A DNA stretch of 64,000 nucleotides from DTU015 sp964406505 (GTDB lineage: Bacteria > Bacillota > Sulfobacillia > Fermentithermobacillales > Fermentithermobacillaceae): contig CAYORX010000005.1 of assembly GCA_964406505.1 (NCBI GenBank), forward strand, positions 20,766 through 84,765, given 5' to 3'. The notes under the pieces were generated by a model. That model made no database searches. It was not told the DNA's origin and saw only the letters and a list, made by a program, of their open reading frames with translations. Position 1 is the first letter of the stretch; every line of letters begins with the position of its first letter. The translations under genes were made by a program, and so were the position numbers. This document shows positions 59,784 to 64,000 of this stretch, piece by piece.

Positions 59784-61940
59784 TTATGCGGGCTGCACTT
59801 TCTTCATAACGAAAGCTTCAATCACATCTCCGGGTTTTACGTCCTGATAACGTTCCAACCCTATACCACATTCATAGCCTTGTGCAACCTCAGAAACATC
59901 ATCTTTAAATCGTTTTAAAGATGATATCTTGCCTTCATAAATAATTCTTCCATCTCTTAACAATCTAACTTGAGCCCTACGAGTTACCTTTCCTTCAGTA
60001 ACATAGCAACCAGCTACAGTACCAATATTAGGTACTCGGAAGGTTGCCCTAACATCTACCCTACCCAATACCATTTCTTCAAATTTGGGTTTGACCAGAC
60101 CTTTAAGCAAGTTCTCAACATCTGCAAGAAGATCATATATAATCCTATAGCTTCGTATTTCGACATTTTCAAACTCTGCAACAGTTCTGGCGTTTGCATC
60201 GGGACGTACATTGAAACCTAATATCGTGGCGTCAGATGCCCTTGCTAACATCACATCAGATTCAATCACAGCGCCAACACCAGAGTGAAGAACCCTCAAT
60301 CGAACTTCTTCCGTTTTCATCTTGTTAAAAGCTTGAAGTATTGCCTCTAAAGAACCTTGTACATCACTTTTTATGATCAATTTCAATTCGCGTTTTTCTT
60401 CCTCTTCCTGCTTTTTCAAGTAATCTTCAAGGCTCATACGGCTCGAAGACATTTCTTCTTCACGACGCTGAAGTCTTCGGTTTTCTGTCACCTGCTTGGC
60501 AATTTTTTCATCATCAACGACCAAGAAGGAATCGCCCGCTTGTGGAAGATCTACTAATCCAACTAATTCAACAGGTGTAGATGGCCCCGCTTTTTGGACC
60601 TGTTTACCGCGTTCATTATACATAGCACGAATTCTACCCCAAGTGGTATCAGTCACAATTGCCTGGCCCACTTCAAGTACACCTGACCTGATTATTCCCG
60701 CAGCTACCGGACCTCGTCCCTTGTCAACTTCTGATTCAATAATATAGCCCCTAGCTTTTCGAGTAGGATCAGCTTTTAATTCTTGCATTTCAGCGATGAG
60801 CGTTATCATTTCCAAAAGTTCGTCTAACCCTTGCCCTGTCCTAGCAGATACCTCAACTACAACGGTTTCACCGCCCCACTCCTCTGGTACCAAACCGATC
60901 TCAGATAATTGCTGTTTTACTCGTTCAGAATTGGCAGAAGGCTTATCAATTTTGTTCATAGCTACGATAATCGGAACTTCTGCCGCCCTAGCGTGATTAA
61001 TAGCTTCTATTGTCTGCGGCATAACTCCATCATCAGCAGCAACCACAAGTACTGCAACATCGGTAATCTTCGCACCCCTTGCTCTCATTTGAGTGAAAGC
61101 TTCGTGCCCCGGGGTATCAAGAAAAATTAGCTCATTACCCTCGTGCCTAACCAATGAAGCCCCTATATGTTGAGTAATTCCTCCAGCTTCTCTCTCAGTC
61201 ACTTTTGTATCCCTTATCGCATCCAGCAAAGATGTTTTCCCATGATCTACGTGACCCATAACGGTAATCACAGGGGGCCTAGGTTTTACTTTTTGCGGGT
61301 CATCCGGTCTATCTAATTCAAAAGCAATTCTCTCTTCGGCGGTTTTTTCAGGTTCTTTCACAGTTACTATACACCCAAGCTTTTCGGCTACTTTACAAGC
61401 TAAATCCATAGGAACATCTTGATTGATACTTATCAACGCTCCAGAATTCATAAGCGTTCGTAATACATGGCCAACCGGCACTCCGATCAATGTGGCTAAC
61501 TCCCTTACTGGCGTATCGCCTTGTATTACTACTCGCCGTGCCCCAATTTCAGGTTTATCTTGCTTGCGATAAGAACGACCCCGGGTTCTTTCGCTTCTTT
61601 TAGGCCTTGAACTTCGCCTGCTCTGTTTTCGGCTCCGAGTTTTACTGTTAGACCTTTGATAATGTGCAGTTTGATCTACGGTACCAGTATCTCGTATTGG
61701 AGTCTGTTCTTTCTGTTTATGAGCTACTACGGTACTTTTAGATACACCCGTTCTTTCAGACCTAACATCTGTAGCTGTTTTCACCGAAAGTCTACGTCTT
61801 ACCTCTTCACAAACTTTAGGGTCCAAAGTAACCATGTGGTTTTTAATTTGCAAACCCATTTTATTCAAACTGGATATAAGTGCTTTTGAATCCATTTTAA
61901 GCTCTCTTGCAAGTTCGTAAACACGGATGCGTTTTGCCAT
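59784..61940 (-). CDS. infB: Translation initiation factor IF-2
   Basis: 718 residues. Short N-terminal region with an Arg/Ser-rich basic stretch (about 95-128), then the G domain: GHVDHGKTS near residue 228, DTPGHEAFTQMRARG, NKIDKPSAN, SARTG, followed by domains II, III and the fMet-tRNA-binding C-terminal barrel. It is the GTPase that delivers initiator tRNA to the 30S. AAGGAGGTGA precedes the ATG. It directly follows rnpM; the L7Ae-like ylxQ gene usually found between them is missing. Confidence 0.97.
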   Translation of the reverse strand: MAKRIRVYELARELKMDSKALISSLNKMGLQIKNHMVTLDPKVCEEVRRRLSVKTATDVRSERTGVSKSTVVAHKQKEQTPIRDTGTVDQTAHYQRSNSKTRSRKQSRRSSRPKRSERTRGRSYRKQDKPEIGARRVVIQGDTPVRELATLIGVPVGHVLRTLMNSGALISINQDVPMDLACKVAEKLGCIVTVKEPEKTAEERIAFELDRPDDPQKVKPRPPVITVMGHVDHGKTSLLDAIRDTKVTEREAGGITQHIGASLVRHEGNELIFLDTPGHEAFTQMRARGAKITDVAVLVVAADDGVMPQTIEAINHARAAEVPIIVAMNKIDKPSANSERVKQQLSEIGLVPEEWGGETVVVEVSARTGQGLDELLEMITLIAEMQELKADPTRKARGYIIESEVDKGRGPVAAGIIRSGVLEVGQAIVTDTTWGRIRAMYNERGKQVQKAGPSTPVELVGLVDLPQAGDSFLVVDDEKIAKQVTENRRLQRREEEMSSSRMSLEDYLKKQEEEEKRELKLIIKSDVQGSLEAILQAFNKMKTEEVRLRVLHSGVGAVIESDVMLARASDATILGFNVRPDANARTVAEFENVEIRSYRIIYDLLADVENLLKGLVKPKFEEMVLGRVDVRATFRVPNIGTVAGCYVTEGKVTRRAQVRLLRDGRIIYEGKISSLKRFKDDVSEVAQGYECGIGLERYQDVKPGDVIEAFVMKKVQPA

Positions 61941-61954
61941 CCGAAATCACCTCC

Positions 61955-62233
61955 TTACTCTAAACTCCTCTCAAGTTTTGCAATATACTGTTTTAATTCT
62001 GAAATAAAATCAGGGGATGGTTCTACATTCAAGGCCTTTTTAATGCGCTTTTTCTTAACCATCAATTCAAAACAATTGTCGTTGGGACAAACATAAGCAC
62101 CGCGGCCTGACTTTTTGCCTGTAAGATCTACTTCAACTTCGCCTGTCGATGTTCTGACTATCCTTATCATCTCTCTTTTGGGATTTACACTGAGACATCC
62201 TAGGCAAGTTCTTTGAGGTTGTCTTTTAAGCAA
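61955..62233 (-). CDS. rnpM: RnpM (YlxR) RNA-binding protein
   Basis: 92 residues from TTG with GGGGGTGGGG upstream. Family signature RTCLGC, then KREMIRIVR, GRGAYVCPNDNCFE and a helical lysine-rich end. YlxR, renamed RnpM in Bacillus, binds the RNase P RNA and modulates its activity. The four cysteines may bind zinc. Lies between nusA and infB, as in most Bacillota. Confidence 0.92.
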   Translation of the reverse strand: MLKRQPQRTCLGCLSVNPKREMIRIVRTSTGEVEVDLTGKKSGRGAYVCPNDNCFELMVKKKRIKKALNVEPSPDFISELKQYIAKLERSLE

Positions 62234-62272
62234 GGCCCCACCCCCTTTTTCTCGTTGAATTCAATGTATATA

Positions 62273-63304
62273 TCACATATCGCGTTCAGGCCTTATGTCA
62301 ATTTTCCAATTTGTAAGTTTCGCGGCCAACCGCGCATTTTGTCCGTCTCTACCGATGGCTAACGATAGCTGATTGTCAGGAACAATCACCCGGGCAACAC
62401 GCCCGACACGATCTAAATCAACATATATCACTTTCGCCGGGCTTAATGCATTGCCGACAAATACTTGTGGATCATCATCCCACTGAATAATATCAATTCT
62501 TTCTCCACGTAGTTCTTGCACAATAACTTGAACTCGAGAACCCCTAGGGCCAACACAAGCCCCTAAAGCATCAACTTCTGGAAGATTTGCTGACACTGCT
62601 ACTTTGGATCTTGATCCTGCCTCCCTGGCTAAACCCTTGATCTCGACAATCCCGTCTCTTATCTCGGGTACTTCAAGTTCAAAAAGCCTTTTTAATAAGC
62701 CAGGATGAGTTCTGGACAACATAATCTGCGGGCCTTTAGGCGATCTTTTCACTTCAAGCACATAGCATTTAATTCTGTCGCGTTCGCGATACCGTTCATT
62801 TCTTGCTTGTTCGTGAGGAAAGATCAAGCCTTCCGCTCTACCTAAATCAACGATCACAATTCCTCGATCAACACGAATAATTTGCCCTGTAACTACATCA
62901 CCTTCGCGCTCAAAAAACTCTTCATAAATCATATCCCGCTCAATATCTCTAAGTTTTTGCATAACTACTTGTTTCGCCGTCTGAGCAGCAATTCTACCAA
63001 AACCCTGGGCATGAACTTCTTCTTCTACATAATCTCCTTCTTCATATTCGATACTCTTCTTTTTTGCTTCGCTTACTAAGATATCCTTGGTAGGATCTTT
63101 AATTTCAGACACTACTTCTCGGCGAGAGAGGACCACGATATTTCCGGACTCCCGATCAAATTTTACCCTTACATTTTCTGCCGTGCCAAAATGTTTTCGA
63201 TAGGCGGATAAAAGGGCAGCTTCCATAGCTTCTATGAGATCATCTTGCGGTATACCCCGTTCTCGCTCTAACTGGTCCAAGGCACGTATTATCTCCCCGT
63301 TAAT
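62273..63304 (-). CDS. nusA: Transcription termination/antitermination factor NusA, probable ATT start
   Basis: 343 residues if started at ATT (63304), 335 from the only canonical in-frame candidate, TTG at 63280. The frame is closed by TAG six codons before the ATT, with no ATG or GTG between. NusA family proteins align from the ATT codon (NGEIIRALDQLERERG against family M-x-x-E-L-L-x-A-L-x-x-L-E). AAGGGGG lies 8 nt upstream of the ATT. Domains are the NTD, S1 (GQIIRVDRGIVIVDLGRAEGL), KH1 and KH2, with GPRGSRVQVIVQEL and SLAIGRDGQNARLAAKLT. It binds RNA polymerase. Confidence 0.93.
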   Translation of the reverse strand: MNGEIIRALDQLERERGIPQDDLIEAMEAALLSAYRKHFGTAENVRVKFDRESGNIVVLSRREVVSEIKDPTKDILVSEAKKKSIEYEEGDYVEEEVHAQGFGRIAAQTAKQVVMQKLRDIERDMIYEEFFEREGDVVTGQIIRVDRGIVIVDLGRAEGLIFPHEQARNERYRERDRIKCYVLEVKRSPKGPQIMLSRTHPGLLKRLFELEVPEIRDGIVEIKGLAREAGSRSKVAVSANLPEVDALGACVGPRGSRVQVIVQELRGERIDIIQWDDDPQVFVGNALSPAKVIYVDLDRVGRVARVIVPDNQLSLAIGRDGQNARLAAKLTNWKIDIRPERDM

Positions 63305-63333
63305 TCCTCCCGCCCCCTTCTAACTACTTACAA

Positions 63334-63810
63334 TTATTTTTCTGTGTAAACCAATTGCACCTTACTTACATTGCGCCGCGGTAACGCTACTTCACCATTC
63401 CCATCTCTTATTACAATTAATTCTTCTTCAGATAGTTTTCTCAACCCAACCAAAAGGCCTTCGTAAGAGCGTTTACCCTCGATAGGACCATAAAGATTTA
63501 CCCTGCATGCTTTACCGGCGAAAACCTCGTATTCTTTGTCCCTCTTAAGAGTTCTTTCTAGTCCTGGAGAAGAAATTTCGAGATTATAACTGCCGGGTAT
63601 AGGATCCATTTCCTCTAGTAAAGGCCCGATGGTTTTATCTACTGTTACACAATGGTCTAAGGTAGTTCCATCGGAATTATATATAGTTATACGTAATATG
63701 GGTCGTCCTGCATCAGATGTAAATTCAATATCAAGCAATTCAAGCCCTAAATTCTGTACAATAGGTTCAATAGTTTCAAAAAGATTGTTCAGTATTTGCT
63801 TTCGACTCAT
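63334..63810 (-). CDS. rimP: Ribosome maturation factor RimP
   Basis: 158 residues from the ATG at 63810, which follows GGGTGG; longer in-frame extensions upstream would run through the leader hairpin. Motifs are LELLDIEFTSDAGRPILRITI, DHCVTVDKTIGPLLEE and YNLEISSPGLERTLK. It is needed for 30S maturation. First gene of the operon running to pnp and nfo. Confidence 0.95.
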   Translation of the reverse strand: MSRKQILNNLFETIEPIVQNLGLELLDIEFTSDAGRPILRITIYNSDGTTLDHCVTVDKTIGPLLEEMDPIPGSYNLEISSPGLERTLKRDKEYEVFAGKACRVNLYGPIEGKRSYEGLLVGLRKLSEEELIVIRDGNGEVALPRRNVSKVQLVYTEK

Positions 63811-63835
63811 TATTACCACCCTGTCAACATACAAA

Positions 63836-63860
63836 GAGTGGGTTTTGACTAAACCCACTC
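63836..63860 (-). promoter_or_regulatory. Leader hairpin upstream of rimP (possible attenuator)
   Basis: GAGTGGGTTT (63836-63845) pairs perfectly with AAACCCACTC (63851-63860). On the minus strand it is followed by TTTGTATGTT. It lies between the promoter and the rimP ribosome site, where NusA-dependent attenuation of its own operon is known in other bacteria; such a role here is inferred. Confidence 0.6.
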
Positions 63861-63908
63861 CGACAAACCGCCTCGCTGTTTGAAATCTCTTTAACTTTAT
63901 ACTAACCA

Positions 63909-63938
63909 AGTATAGCATAGGATTTGCGTGCCTAGCAA
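63909..63938 (-). promoter_or_regulatory. Promoter of the rimP-nusA-infB operon
   Basis: On the minus strand TTGCTA (63938-63933), an 18-nt spacer and TATACT (63914-63909). The start site is about 45 nt before the leader hairpin. Confidence 0.6.
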
Positions 63939-63967
63939 ATGATGTACCTCCCTGTACTATGTAATAA

Positions 63968-63989
63968 GTCCCTTGTATATCACAAGGAC
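63968..63989. terminator. Inverted repeat near the right edge, possible terminator
   Basis: GTCCCTTG (63968-63975) and CAAGGAC (63983-63989) pair with one unpaired base. It may end the minus-strand gene lying beyond the window. No long T-tract is seen, so the call is weak. Confidence 0.4.
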
Positions 63990-64000
63990 CCGTGGTAATA

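Noticed and set aside
1..64000. CRISPR arrays, insertion sequences or prophage genes
   Set aside because: No spaced direct repeats, transposase, integrase or phage motifs were seen; gene order looks like stable chromosome.

Overview
The window reads as chromosome of a spore-forming, probably anaerobic Bacillota (Clostridia-like) bacterium. Supporting signs are the rimP-nusA-rnpM-infB-ylxP-rbfA-nrnA-truB-ribF-rpsO-pnp order, AddAB instead of RecBCD, RNase J, a tandem glycine riboswitch, a Spo0E-like small protein, purine-rich Shine-Dalgarno sites, and many TTG/GTG starts. Base composition is moderately AT-rich and even. I see no insertion sequence, prophage, CRISPR array, rRNA or tRNA.

Layout. 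Positions 1-12,600 (minus strand) hold one long glycine-riboswitch-controlled unit: gcvT-gcvH-gcvPA-gcvPB, two radical SAM proteins resembling the split lipoyl synthase LipS1/LipS2, a LipM-like octanoyl/lipoyl transferase, lpdA, glyA, then an M24 peptidase, efp and a zinc-ribbon protein. This is the whole glycine cleavage machine with the enzymes likely to lipoylate its H protein. A partial gene at the left edge may be spoIIIAA. Positions 13,000-21,620 (plus) hold a MEDS-type orphan histidine kinase, then a peptidoglycan-sugar recycling operon (NamZ, an amino-sugar kinase, a MurQ etherase fused to an AmiE-like serine hydrolase, NagZ) and birA. No signal peptide is visible on the hydrolases, so the pathway looks cytoplasmic. 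Positions 21,690-26,530 hold a DppA-like D-aminopeptidase, FapA, and an uncharacterised two-gene unit (small protein plus PLP enzyme) behind a strong promoter.

Positions 26,600-32,800 (minus) hold an ABC exporter, purL and purB. Positions 33,018-36,119 (plus) hold a glycerol-3-phosphate-dehydrogenase-like flavoprotein cassette ending in DUF1667. Next come a GMP synthase lacking its glutaminase domain, an HD-GYP/SpoIIE-type pair behind a sigma-D-like promoter, kbl, a TGS-domain GTPase, addB-addA and the RNase J gene. Positions 51,240-52,640 are a small-gene region: a stress protein, a membrane protein and a previously unlisted Spo0E-like gene. From 52,635 to the right edge (minus) runs the translation/RNA operon from rimP to pnp, followed by nfo.

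Most notable: the MurQ-AmiE fusion; the LipS1/LipS2 pair inside the gcv operon; a bacterial GuaA without its GATase domain; a RibF whose riboflavin-kinase half has lost key residues; a nusA whose family-consistent start is ATT; a Spo0E-like gene whose strong ribosome site points at an ATC codon; and sigma-D-like promoters before both the HD-GYP gene and fapA.
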